NCBI GenBank assembly: GCA_026119855.1
Contig: JAOWBW010000360.1
Span: forward strand, 868,001 to 932,000
DNA: 64,000 nucleotides
Direction of reading: 5' to 3'
Source of the DNA: Campanula takesimana
Taxonomy: Eukaryota > Streptophyta > Magnoliopsida > Asterales > Campanulaceae
The notes below the pieces were generated by a model that was not told where the DNA came from, searched no databases, and saw only the letters and a program-made list of their open reading frames with translations. How positions within the stretch are numbered: position 1 is the stretch's first letter; each line of letters opens with the position of its first letter. Of the stretch, positions 23,284 through 36,332 are shown in pieces. The position numbers and the translations under genes are program-made.

Positions 23284-24795
23284 TGATGGATAAAAATCCA
23301 CAGTGTAATAAAATACCTTGCAAGTGTACAAGTGCCGAAGCAGCAGTATACAAAAGTAAGGGTCGAACCACAGAGACTTGAGTGAAAACAAGTATATTTA
23401 ATTAATGTAAAAGTATCCAGGGATTTTTGTTTGAGAATATTTAACTAAACTACTAATGCAAGAATTTAAACTAATATTAAGAAAACAATTAAAAAAAAAA
23501 AGATTTATCAAGGATGACAAGGGATTCACGGATTGGATTCACAAATACCTTCACTTTATGCTATGCTCATAATAATAAGATCAATCTCATTCTTGGGTTT
23601 GTTCACTTTAGTAAGAATTGAGACGGTTCGGTCGCCGGATTGCAATCCTTTTATTTCTTTTATATTATACTTTCCGCTAGGTCTACACAATATGCAAGAA
23701 ATTCATGAAGCACTCAAGAACATATAAACCTAAATCCTTTGACTTCCGCTAGGTCCTCAATTGAATTTAATCATCAAAACAATGGTCAACGTATTATCAC
23801 CCACGCTAGTGCAGTAATAAATACCCAATAACTCTAAAGCCAATTTATATCTTAACATATAATTGAAACTAAAGAATTTAACAGGAAGAATATTTTGATG
23901 AACAAGAATTAATATTGAATGGAAGAATTAAATCTATAGCATAAAGATCTAGTATTTGCTACTACCAATCCATGAATCTAGAAATTTAGCTACTCGTATT
24001 CATAACAAAAGAAACAAGAAAAATAATAAAGAACATCAAAACCTGGAATAAATTGATGAAAATGTTGATACAACTCTTGAATCCTTGAATAAAGTATTTA
24101 TATATTATCCCTCAAATAAATTGGATGGAGTGTTATATTTATACTAGGGCTAACGAGGTGTAAAAATTAGGAAAAACCTAGGATTCCTTGTTGAAAAAGG
24201 AGAAAATAAGTACTGATGGCCGAATTTCCCCAGGAGCCCCTGATATTATTGAGTTTCCATAAAAGCCCTTCAAAAATTCCCCAAGAGTCCTCCAGAAATT
24301 CCAAAAAAGTCCTTGAAAATTTGGAAATTACTAAAAAGCCCAACATATTTTGCATAATTCCTCAAAGGTCCCTGGAAAATTCCCCTAAGGTCCCTGTGTG
24401 GGCAGCCGCCCAAAGTAGGAGTGGGCAGGCACCCACTTTATCAGTCTCTTGGCAATTCGGAGCTCAAATGTGTGATTTGTACTTTTTAGGCGTAAACTTC
24501 CGGAGGCCATAACTTCTTCATACGAACTCCGATTTGGACGTGTAAACTATCGTTGGAAAGCTCTTTTCGAGTACTATCCAATGGAATTGATTTATCAGTG
24601 GTCGTATCTCTTTATGTTTATGTTCTGGTCTGTTCTTTATCCTACCTTTTCGCACTTTAATGCCCATGAATCCGTGCATTCTTCCGCTCCTTTCCTATAC
24701 TCATAAACACTCCAAAAAACATTAAAACACCCAAGGTTGAGCATCTAATAAGTCATAGAAATATATGATTTGGATGGGTAAAAACACATCCATCA
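23284..24795 (-). mobile_element. Solo LTR of Athila-like gypsy element
   Basis: The 1512-bp LTR has TGATGGAT...ATCCATCA ends and CCCTC target duplications at 23279-23283 and 24796-24800. It is nearly identical to the LTR at 36333-37834. TATA box TATAAATATA (minus, about 24136-24147). A pair of palindrome-like motifs (GGGCAGCCGCCCA, GGGCAGGCACCC) lies at 24401-24440. It arose by recombination between the two LTRs of a full element. Confidence 0.92.
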
Positions 24796-24800
24796 CCCTC

Positions 24801-26168
24801 CTTAAAGAAAATTCGTCCTCGAATTTTACTGATTAAGATTATAACATATATAATCAACAAATAGAACTCAAGAGCATCAAGACTATACACATATACTCAC
24901 AAATAGATATTACACGTATGCTCACAAATATTCTATGCAATCCAGATGTATCAATTATAACATCGAAACACATAAAGTCAAGCAGACTCGATTAGTCAAT
25001 CCACTATATTGGTGAAACTTGACATATCCACTAAAAATAATAGAACTGGTCATATCCTCCAGATCACTGTAATACTAGTCAAATCCACTAGGCAATCTCA
25101 AATACTGAAGTCGTGGTCATCCATCATTTCAATATTTAAAAATTGACTTCACGTTTATCAATCCATCGAAAAGGTATAGCTCTCGGTGTCAAATGATTAA
25201 CGATAGAGCTGCCTTCGAAATTCATTAATGAATCTCTAACAAGATCAAGAAAATCTCAAGAACACACGTACCTTGGTTGTTTCCACTTATAGGTCAACAA
25301 AGACGCCTGAAGTAAACCCACTTCAAAATAGATATATCCTCTATCAAGAAATTTCTCAAGTTGAATCTTCAACTCTTTTAACTCAATCGAGGTTAAGAAC
25401 ATTAATCCAGATATCAGCACTGTATTCGCACTGTAACAACTCAAGATAATCCAAGTTTCTCATCAAGTAACACGTATTACTCAGTAGAAATTATAGCTGA
25501 GATCTCATCAAGAATGGATACATCCATCTGGTTTGGTGTAGAAATTCCACTGTCAATCACATAGGTTAAATACCCAGTACAATCTCGATAACACTGTTCG
25601 AACTTTCAATGCAGAACATGAATATTATACATAATTATATCATGCTCATAAAAATAGTCAAGCATACTAGCATAGAACTATTCACCATCTATTGTGGCAA
25701 ACAAGAATGGCATAACATATAGAAAGCCAAATCATAACACGTAAGAGCCAAGCCATAACACGTATCACATCAAGGTCCCATCTAGGTAACATGACCAAGT
25801 TAACATAGAATGTATAGGGTGTTATCACCCACACTTCTATCAAGCTCTTATACATAACGATATCAAGCATGTAGTCTCTTACTAGAGAATACACTTCCAC
25901 GTAATTCACGAGATAAGGACAAGCATGCATATATAGCACGAAACAATGTCCACCAGACAAGATAGATACGCCTAAGTCTTTAAAGACTTGCGCTCTCGAT
26001 TCTCAAACCATCTAATCCAAATTGGATCAACACTATCAACACCAGTCCTATGCCTGGTATAACAACAAGTAAAGGAACACTCAACGTCAGAAGCACACCC
26101 ATAAGCCAACCCACGAATGCTGTAGACCCTATCCAGGCTTAGAGCTAACCATAGCTCTGATACCAAAC
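24801..26168 (-). other. LARD internal region 1
   Basis: 1.37 kb lies between the Athila solo LTR and LTR 2. The left end keeps the tail of a chromovirus-type pol (GAGGACGAATTTTC on minus). The remainder is AT-rich with no supported protein. The primer site is 26154-26165. Confidence 0.8.
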
Positions 26169-29100
26169 TGACACGCCCCAAGTCCCGGGATCCCCCTAAT
26201 AGAACCTCGAACCTGGTGCGCGTAACTAACAAGGAATGAAAAACTAACAAGAAATAAGAAACTAACGGGAAACAGGAACAATACCTGTTAGAAACAAACT
26301 GACATGCTATATATACTCAAGAGTAAGGAGCTAAGATATCTCACAACGAGTTCTAGACCAAGAAAATTAAAACCAAACATGGTTACATACAGCGGAAGAC
26401 ATGCCTAACACAAAATCTGGCATCAAGAGATGTCTAGAGACAACAAGTACTACACAAGTCACCCTAAACAAGCCCTGAGTTTAACAACTCATACAACATC
26501 GTCCTTATCAAAGTGTAAAAGGACACTAGTCTCAAACAAGAACATCCTGCAGAGTACGTTCCCAGCTATGTCGAGCCTCACTGCGTACTATCCCCTGCTT
26601 TCCTGGGGGGGGAACAAATAAAGGGTGAGATAAATCTCAGTAAGCTACTAACATGCAACTACATGACATGTTATCACACAATTCCAGTAGATACTCAAGT
26701 AATCATATATCAAGTATCATCAAGTAACAAGTATAGGAGAGGCTAAGCCAACTCAACAAGTAATCAAGCTCAAGATATGATCAGGTAACAAGTAGTCAAG
26801 TAGTGTGAGAGGCTAGACCAACTCACCAAGAAGCACATAGGCCTATCACGTATCATTACCTGAATCCTTCCTTATTTCTCCCAAGAATACCATTGTTGTC
26901 GATTCTTGTATAGCTGATAACAACCACGATCAAGATCAAGAGACTGCTATGCAGTATGTAAGAAGACCCGGTAACCAGTGTCATTCACAAGAACAAGATT
27001 CACGAGGTGTTCACGAGTTTAGCATTCACTTATATCAGGCGTATTGCTCTAATACAGGATGCTAAGCCCTTACTATGGCCGGTAGTAAGGGAAAAACAGT
27101 CCGAATGCATAGACCCACGATTATCCCTTAGCCCCAGTACTCGCAATAAGCGTGAACCTATACACCCCTCTGCACCAAATAAGCCAGCTGGACTCACACG
27201 AGAATGCACAAGTAGATATTTACTTGAACTATGAGAATAGAACTAAGTCTCATATTAGTGGACCAGTCTTTAAGCACCATGTAATCATGTATCATGTGCT
27301 CACGAGAATACGCACTATGTAATCATGTATCATGTGCTCACGAGAATACAAGTACACGTACGGAATCATTGCAAAGACAAATCAATCTAACAATGGCACG
27401 TAGAGTGTCCATATAACACGGTCAATCCAAGTTAGAGTCTATTAATAACAAACCTCAAACAAGTAGTAGGGTATATCATTCTATATCACTTTGTCATATG
27501 CCAAGTATGCACGTACATATTCATATCACGTTTAACACATTAAAGTGTCTATCACGATACCCTTACTATCAAATAGAACCCAATACTTTAGACTCTAATT
27601 ACGTAGTAGAATAGGTCATATCATACCTAGTCACAGTCATATCTCACGTATATGTATCGTTAGTAATCGAGTACATTTTCCAACACATATTGTGCTCTGT
27701 AGTTATTCTTATTAACTTAAATCGTAGTATTCACGATTATATGAATTATCTTCATATTACACTAGTCCCTATTTTCTTTAGGAACCCATTTCAAGACAAG
27801 ATATCTTCTTTATTATTTATATACTTCATTGAGTATATACACGATTAAAACCAATCACTAGCACTTGAGTGCTTATTCATAGCACTTCCATTATAGACGT
27901 ATCAAATTCAAATGTGTAGTAGAGTTAATTATTCTCTATCTAATCCCATATCCCAACTCTTTCGGTTATTCATACCATGCATATACACATCAAGAATCTT
28001 TCAAGTTTATTACCATACACGTATATTGGTGTCAAGGCACGTACAAGATTTTATAATCTTATATTCAAGTCTTAATCCAATTATTTGGATGTTCAAGTCA
28101 TGTACAAGATTTTATTGTCTTATATTTCAAGTTACTGTCTCAACATAAGACATTCAAGACATTCAAGACATTCAGGACATTCAAGACATTCAAGACATTC
28201 AAGGCATTCAAGACATTCAGGACATTCAAGACATTCAATACATATACAAGATTTTATCATCTTATATCCAAGTTCTCAATCCATTTCTTTGGATGGTTAA
28301 ACATGTACAAGAGTTAATTATCTTATACTTCAAGTTCAAGCTAGGAAGATGATGTTGGGTTTCATAGCAACATGCGCAGCGAAATTAAGCATTTAAAATT
28401 TAATGAAACCCAAAGCCCATAGATCCATTCATATGATTAAGTCAAATACAACAATATGAATACTAGAATACTAACCCTTTATGCCTTTGATTTTGCAACC
28501 TTGAATTCGATAGAGACTTGAAAACTTGATCACGATCATAGCAATAATCACGAACTTTGAAGATGATAAATTTCACCCTCTAGAGGTATCCACACCACGA
28601 ACGAATATCAAGAACACTTGATCTTGGTTGCTAGACCAAATTATGAAACACGTTTTCACAATTAATATAAACTACATGGAATTTTCTTTGTGTATAATTT
28701 TTTGTTCTTCAATCTAGGATTTCTTAGAACAAAATAAAATCCTCTCAAACTCTTTGGAGGCTTGCACAAACATTAGGTCTGAGTTATGGCCGAATTCTGA
28801 TGTTTATACACAAGTAAGACCTATTCCAAATAGGAAACTTGTGTTAAAACCCGTCCAAAATTCGATTCCGAGTCAAATTACGAATCTGCCCCCGACAGCA
28901 CTGTGCGGCCGCCCAAACTGAGGTGTGCGGCCGCCCAAGTTCTTGTGCGGTCGCCCAGCCCATTTAGGCGGTCGCCCAAAGGCCCAGAAAAATCCAATTT
29001 TTCCAAATTTCCAATATAGTCCTTATTTAGGATTCGTTCTACTGTGTGTGACCCTCTAGGATTATACTAAGTTGGCAATGGGTTCAAACATGAAACCATA

Positions 29101-31386
29101 AGATATGATTAGGTTCTAGCAAACCGTCATACCTACCCAAATAGTATAACTAGATACAAGTTCGCATTCCTTTTAGAACATGTCATAATCCCTTTGTCCA
29201 CGATGTCATTGAACACAAGTCATGGTCAACAAGTCATCTTGTATTGTTCAATACTTTCTCGATTCCGAATATGTTGATAATCCAAATGACATTGATCCAA
29301 TCAATCCATTTGAGTTTGGCCAAACATTTCATCAACATCATTCCTTCGAGGGGCCCAAGCTTGACATCTCTCCGAAGAGGGACAAATCCATTTAGCTTAT
29401 TATTCTTCCCTACGTGAATCCGATTATGCCAATCATACCCTTTATAACTACCGTGTTAAGGTAGCGTTTGAATATGTCAAACATAATGTTCATCAAGTGG
29501 AAGACTATAATAACTTCATGTCTAAGGATTCAAATGACATAACTAATATGAGATTTATATATGACATCGACCATGACATAAATCTCATACCGCGGGTCAT
29601 GTCCAGTACCTTGTTCCAAACAAGTACCCATAAATCTAACATGATCATCCCATGATCATTTAGCCTTTATACTAGTGCTTAACAAGCTCTAGGGACGGAG
29701 ATTATTATAAGCAAACACGAGCCATAATAATAATCTTATTATCTCTTTATCATTATGAATAAATGATAACGCATACAACGTTTAACAAACGTGCCTAGGG
29801 CACCAACACCAACAGATGAATTATACATCTTTCACGTATTATTTTCCAATCCTTTTCTTAAGACATTCAAGCTCAAGACATTAGTTGGTGCCCCTAAGGT
29901 ACACAAACATAGGTTCCAAGACAAGCATAACACATAAGTTCTTGTTCATAGCACTTTCAAGACATAAAGAAGAGTTCTTCCTTTTATACTCAAGTTCTCA
30001 TTTTAATTTAATGAGTAATCATGTTCAAGACTCACTTCTGATGCCCCTAAGGTGTCACAACACTTGCTAGGACATCTTATCTTAAGGCTATATGCCTTAA
30101 CAAGGGTAAGATTTCATTTCACTTTAAGTTTAAAACACCTTCATCAGGACAGGGGACCGAGCGGGCGCCTACTACTACACAGGCGGGCGCTTGGTCTAGG
30201 GTTGCAGGGCAAGCGGGCGCTCGGCGCCAACCAGGCGCGCGCTCAAAGTTCAACAGAGATTTTTGCACTAAAACGAGGCTAGCGGTGGGCGCTTGATATG
30301 AGGTCAAGCGGGCGCTCAAGACAGATCAGGCGGGCGCTCGAGGCTGACCAGGCGGGCGCCTGGTGCGATTTTCAGCAACACTAAATTTCTTTCCAGGCTT
30401 AAGAATTCTCCGTCCCAAGCGTAGGAGTATACTTTTACTAACCCTTAGGCAATACCCATGACATCCAAACAAGTTCAGAACATTACTTTCAAGTATATTT
30501 CATTCTTTTTACCGTCCCACAAATAATAGAATAATTTTCCTTTATTCCATTTAAGTATTTCACCGTCCTAAAAGTATAAGTATAATTTTATAATATACTA
30601 ATATAATCATTTATGGATACTTCCATTCATTTCCCCCGTACCACAAATAATGGTATAATTTTTCTAATAATATTTAAATCAAATTAATATTTTACCGTCC
30701 CAAATTTAGGACAATTTACTAACATGTGAATATATTCCTCTGGGTATACTAACACTTCAAGAAACACATTTAACATGCTCAGAACATATTTCCCAAGTCT
30801 AATTCATTCTTTCTACAGAGTCTTTTAATACTCCCTTCGTCCCAAATTTACAAGTATCACAAAATTCAACCAAATCACGAAATTAACAAGCACAAGTATC
30901 AAGAATAACACATAGGAATGTTATTACAAGCAAGGGGGAGCTAGTGACTTACCTACTCCGAAATCAAATTCACACAAACTAATTTCTGTTCGGCAGAAAA
31001 TGCTCTACTCACCGCCCTGATCATCTATGCGAAGTCGGATTTTCGAACAGAGGCATAATTAAGCGAGAGGAGTCGAGAATAGGGTAAAACTGAACTCCCT
31101 TTATGAAACAGAGAGAAAGTACGAGAAGAAACTGAGAAATGCTTTCTCAGATGGCAAACACAAGAAGATATACTTACAAGTTTTGAGAAATTGCAATTAA
31201 GCCCTCCAAGTTTCAAATTTGACAATTAAGCCCCTCAAGTTTCACTTTTAACAAAAAGGCCCCTAAACTCTCAACTTTGACATTTAACCACCTTAATTTT
31301 CTAAAGTAGTTAAATAATTAACTCAAATAAAATAGCATATAAATATGCTAGTCAAGAATTTAACAAGAATTGAGACGGGCGTTACA
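26169..31386 (-). repeat. LARD LTR 2 (shared middle LTR), interrupted
   Basis: Same LTR as 19519-23273, about 3.75 kb once the family-A solo LTR at 28353-29814 and its target duplicate are discounted. It acts as 5' LTR for the left internal region and 3' LTR for the right one. Ten 9-bp units at 28149-28238. Confidence 0.92.
28353..29814 (-). mobile_element. Solo LTR of copia family A inside LARD LTR 2
   Basis: The 1462-bp LTR has TGTTGGGTTTC...CACCAACA ends (+ strand view) and a perfect GATGA target duplication (28348-28352 and 29815-29819). Flanking LARD sequence is continuous across it when compared with LTR 1. It matches 5360-6904 over most of its length, but its CpG-rich island (28903-28980) uses GTGCGGCCGCCCA instead of GGCACGGTCGTGCC. 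Confidence 0.94.
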
Positions 31387-31396
31387 TCCTCCCCTC

Positions 31397-32075
31397 TGAT
31401 GGATAAAAATCCACTGTGTAATAAAATACCTTGCAAGTGTACAAGTGCCGAAGCAGAAGTATACAAAAGTAAGGGTCGAACCACAGAGACTTGAGTGAAA
31501 ACAAGTATATTTAATTAATGTAAAAGTATCCAGGGGTTTTTGTTTGAGAATATTTAACTAAACTACTAATGCAAGAATTTAAACTAATATTAAGAAAACA
31601 ATTAAAAAAAAAAAGATTTATCAAGGATGACAAGGGATTCACGGATTGGATTCACAAATACCTTCACTTTATGCTATGCTCATAATAATAAGATCAATCT
31701 CATTCTTGGGTTTGTTCACTTTAGTAAGAATTGGGACGGTTCGGTCGCCGGATTGCAATCCTTTTATTTCTTTTATATTATACTTTCCGCTAGGTCTACA
31801 CAATATGCAAGAAATTCATGAAGCACTCAAGAACATATAAACCTAAGGTTTAGCATCTAATGGAATTGATTTCTCAGTGGTCGTATCTCTTTATGTTTAT
31901 GTTCTGGTCCGTTCTTTATCCTTCCTTTTCGCACTTTAATGCCCATGAATCCGTGCATTCTTACGCTCCTTTCCTATACTCATAAACACTCCAAAAAACA
32001 TTAAAACACCCAAGGTTTAGCATCTAATAAGTCATAGAAATATATGATTTGGATGGGTAAAAACACATCCATCAA
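31397..32075 (-). repeat. Left LTR of Athila-like element, ~820-bp deletion with filler
   Basis: The LTR matches 36333-36779, then jumps past ~820 bp to the last ~220 bp. At the junction (about 31846-31860) are the extra bases GGTTTAGCATCTAA, which also occur downstream in the same LTR at about 32014. This is a templated filler at a break repair. Confidence 0.85.
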
Positions 32076-33490
32076 ATACCCCCAAACTTATCTTTTGCTC
32101 GTCCTCGTGTAAAACAAAACAAATATAAAACTATAAAACTACAAAAACTAAAAACAATAAAAACAAATATTTTTAGGATGTTCTCAATACATATTGGAGT
32201 TGTTAGCCAAAAGTCTCAGGGTTCCTCACACAAGTGCCATCAAATAGGTACCATCCTAGAACTAAATTGCAACACATACACACTACTAACTGGTTTGATT
32301 TTCCACCGCAGCATGATAGGATGAGTGATGTTGGTGATCAATGCGACCAAAATAAGATTAATTTATAGGATCACTTAAGTTAATGCTCTTATTCCACAAA
32401 TGATGATGATGATACACGTAACCGAATCAAGGACACTCATAATCATGTATACACAGTTGTCAACCCGGTTACCGATATTGAAAGAACAAATGGCATAAAG
32501 TTTTAAGCACAACAAACGTGCGAGGCTAGGTTCACGGTTACAAATGAAGGTAAGGACATATGAATTTAAGAAAGTGGACTAAGAAGTCTTCTACAATGTG
32601 TACATCCTCACAATATATTAAACTCTCCGCTCACCCAATTCCAACACTGTCTCACCCCCAAACTTGAACTTTTATATAATTACATGGGGTGAGATATGAT
32701 TCCCTATTTCTTGCGGCCTTTTCCAAATCATCACTTCAATACATTAAGGGGACAAGCTTTTTCTCTTTTTTTTTTTTTTCATACTTACACAAGACAAATG
32801 TGTGCTTATTTAATCACTTTGCACACTCCTCAATGATCATTTTTTTTTTTTTTGTGCTTGCCCTTTCTTTTCATTACATACACCTATTTCATATCTTTGG
32901 CCATAAACTATAATTCCCCAAATCATTCTCCAAATTTCTAACCATAAATTCCCATCATTCCCTAATCCACTTCCTCGTCAAGGTGAGTTTAACCTATTCT
33001 AAGTGCAAAAGGGTAGGAAATCGGGTATCAAAAGAAGGTGAACAGCGGTCTTTAATGTGTCATTCTTTCATCCATTACTAGGCTCAAACGGGTGTTCTAG
33101 CGATGATTTTATTTAGTGACTAGATAGACAAAATAAGGCCAAGAAAAGGGTTTAGAAAGAAATGCCATAAATACCGAATAACCTATTGACTTGTTATTGA
33201 CAAGCATGCAACAATGTTCTAGGGTCCCCGAACATACACCAAGTGATCCCATAAATTATTCTTAAGTTGATAACATGATCATGGAAAAAAAAATGTAAGT
33301 GAGAGGTGGTGCAATCATGCCTTTAGTAGTGTTAATGCAGTCCCAACTCTAGGTTAAACAATAGCACCCATAATGGTTAATAAAAACAAACCCTCTGATC
33401 ATCACCGACCATGGCCAACATCCCAAAATATAAAGAGAACAATTTTAAAATTTTCTATTTTTTTGGAGGGTGACAACTATATACACTCCC
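32076..33490 (-). other. Non-coding 3' part of the Athila-like element
   Basis: 1.4 kb between the protease ORF and the left LTR. It holds the polypurine tract at the LTR side and two T-tracts (32767-32780, 32840-32853). No reverse-transcriptase or integrase motif is visible in either strand. Confidence 0.8.
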
Positions 33491-36094
33491 CTATAAACCC
33501 ACAAACTCGGAGAGATGCCTACCCCCAAACTCAAAACATGCTATGTCCTCATAGCATAAGAAATGAAAACATGCTTTGGGTTCAAAGGATGGCATGACAC
33601 AACAAAACAATAAAAAGAAAGCAAAATAAATGTTACCTAGTTGGGTTGCCTCCCAATAAGCGCATTTGTTTAACGTCGTTAGCCCGACGGTGACCCCAAT
33701 TTTACTTGGGGTTGAGATTGGCCACTTCGGTCTTCGCCTTTGCTTTCGACCCTTGGACCACCTTTTGTTTACTTGGGCACAAATGTCCATCTTCTTCCAT
33801 ACATAAGCTCCTTGCTTGATTAAATCGGGAGGGGCCCAAGGAACTTTTGGAGCTTTTTGTTTTGCCTTTTTCTTCTTCTTGGGGCTCTTTCCCCCAAACT
33901 CATTTGGTTCCTTCATCTTAGGAACACCTTTCTCAACAAAACTTTCAAAGCAGTTATCTTGATTACCAGTATTAGAAAATATATTATCACATAAATTAAT
34001 AGTCAAACATTCCTCTACTTGCAAACAAGAATCAACACATTCAGACTTTGATGGTACAAGTAGTGTGTGTGATGGCACCAACTCTTTTTTAGAGTTGTTT
34101 AGGGGGTGATACGACCCATCACTCCTTGAGTGTTGGTCGGCCTTAATGTTGCTAGCCAAGGGACAACCGTCCGCTTTATCCCTAAATTTCTCACCGCCAT
34201 TCACATCTTGTTTAAACATTGCAAAATCACTTATGTACCCAACAAATTCTTCCTTAGGCGGAAGTTCTCTAGAGTTTTCAGACATTAAAAATTTAATCTC
34301 TACCCCCATCACTTTCATACAAATACTACCCTTACACACATCAATCATAGCATTAGTGTCAAACATAAAAGGCCTCCCAAGTAGTATGGGAGCTTTTAGT
34401 TGATCATCATGTGAGCCTTCCATGCACAATACCAAGAAATCAACTGGAGTTATTAAATCATTTATTTGGACCAACACTCCTTCTGCAACTCCTAATGGTC
34501 GTTTGACCGAATGATCCGCTAGTTGTATATCGCGTGTAGGAGGTTTTAACTCAGTTATCCCCAATTCCCTAAAAACTTGGTAAGGCATCACATTGACACT
34601 AGCTCCTAAATCCATTAAACCTTTAAAACTTTGACCCCTTAGAGTGATTGGAATAGTAAAACATCCGGGGTCTTTCATTGCACTTTTAGTTTTCATAACA
34701 TCCATACCACCAGACGGTGTGGTTTTTCCAACATCAAGAGGAGGGGACTCTAATACATCATTGTTCAACCCCACACTTCTCTCATTCGCACATGTATACT
34801 CATCATCATTAGATTCATAAGTACAAAAAGAAGAAAGAAATACCTCCTCGATTTCCTCTCTGTCATCCCACACCGTCATGATTGACTTGGCTTGGTCTGG
34901 TGGGTTTTGAAAACTTCCCTGTTTATGCCCTTGCTGCCCTTCAGCTAGTTGACCAATTTGGGTCTCCAGCTTTTTGTTGACAGCATCCTGCTGCTTCTCT
35001 CATTGCTCCATCGTCCACCTCATTTGTTGTTGTTCTTGCAGCATTGACCTTATCATTTCCTCCATGGATAGATTGGGTTGCTGTTCCGGATTCCCTTGTG
35101 GGGGAGGAGGATAAAGAGGTTTTTGTTGTTGAAACTGGTTCCCTTGGTTACCCCTCCATGACAGATTCGGATGATTTCTCCAATCTGGATTGTAAGTGTT
35201 AGAATACATACCACATTGATTCTGTCTTGGGGGGTAACCTTGCATAGCATTAACCTGTTCAGAATCACACTGCGCAGCACTTTGGCAAACATAAGTAGCA
35301 TGAGAGTTAGAACCACAGTTAGCACAGAAATCAGATACCACATTATCACTTGATGAACCCATATTAATGTTAAATTTCGCCAAATTTTGGTTCATCAAGG
35401 CTACCTGCCTAGCAAACTCATCTACACCGCTTAATTCATGCACTCCCCTAGGTTTCCCTCTAGAGCCTTTTTCTTGAGAATTGGCCCCTAACATCTCAAA
35501 TAAATCTTGAGTTTGAGCAACAGTTTTAGCTCCTAAAAAGCCACTTGCTGCATTGTCGACCATAGCTTGGTCGGCTGCAGTCAACCCCCCATAAAATGTT
35601 TGATGTAAAAGGGCCTCAGGAAAAGCATGATGGGGGCATTGTACTTGTAATATTTTAAATCTATCCCATACCTCATGGAATGGCTCACCTTGATCTTGAG
35701 TAAATCCTATAATTTTCTGTCTAAAGGTGGCCAAAGTGGCATGTGGGAAAAATTTCTTAAGAAAAATATCGTGCAACCCATCCCATGTAGTAATACTCCT
35801 AGCAGGAAGTAACAGTAGCCAAGTTTTGGCTGCCCCTTGAAGAGCAAATGGAAAGTATTTAAGCCTTAATTGTTCATCAGTAACCCCCTCCTTGACTGGG
35901 AATCCCGACACAATCATCATATATTCTCTCAAAAAGTTCAAAGAATCCTCACCGGGAAGACCCTGGAACTTAGGCAACTGACTAAAATAATGGCCCTTTG
36001 CCTCATAGGTTTTAGCTGCATCAGTCAAGACAATGCACGACACCGATGTGTCGACCTTGGGCCTAGCATATTCTTTCATTAAAGGGTTAGCCAT
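33491..36094 (-). pseudogene. Athila-like Gag-protease polyprotein, one premature stop
   Basis: One frame runs from ATG at 36094 to 33491, about 868 codons, broken only by a TGA at 35000-35002 after residue 364. The N-terminal part has the gypsy retrotransposon Gag domain: SQLPKFQGLPGEDSLNFLREY, LKYFPFALQGAAKTWL, FLKKFFPHATLATFRQKI and FHEVWDRFKIL. A single Cys-rich segment follows (CANCGSNSHATYVC), a CX2CX4HX4C zinc knuckle. After the stop, an aspartic protease has its active-site DLGASVNVMP at residue 90 of the second open part and the flap-side block PILLGRPF. The tail is Lys/Arg-rich. DLGA in place of D(T/S)GA is common in this lineage. Translation past the stop is not expected; an ancestral sense codon there is likely. 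Confidence 0.9.
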
Positions 36095-36309
36095 TACTAC
36101 TTCAATTTCTTCTCACTCGGTGGAAGAAGTTTCTAATTCACTTAACACTACCTCTGCCTCGGTGACAGAAGTCTCAGATTCAGACTCACTAATAGAGGGA
36201 ATACCCATATCAAGTCTATCAATATTATCGTTCAAATGGACCAACTGGGGATCCAATGAATGTCTACCAAACATACACCGATTAAATGAACTTGTAAATC
36301 ACAACAACT

Positions 36310-36326
36310 CCCCGGCAACGGCGCCA
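36310..36326 (-). other. Primer-binding site complementary to tRNA-Asp
   Basis: The minus strand reads TGGCGCCGTTGCCGGGG, the complement of plant tRNA-Asp 3' end with CCA. It lies six bases from the LTR at 36333. Confidence 0.92.
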
Positions 36327-36332
36327 AAAACT

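Noticed and set aside
25682..26250. Two minus-strand open frames in the LARD internal region
   Set aside because: They resemble no Gag or other family and overlap the leader next to the primer site; probably chance, although repeated in unit 2 because the units are copies.
36310..36326. Partial tRNA-Asp gene
   Set aside because: Only the 3' 17 nt match and they sit six bases from an LTR; this is a primer-binding site.
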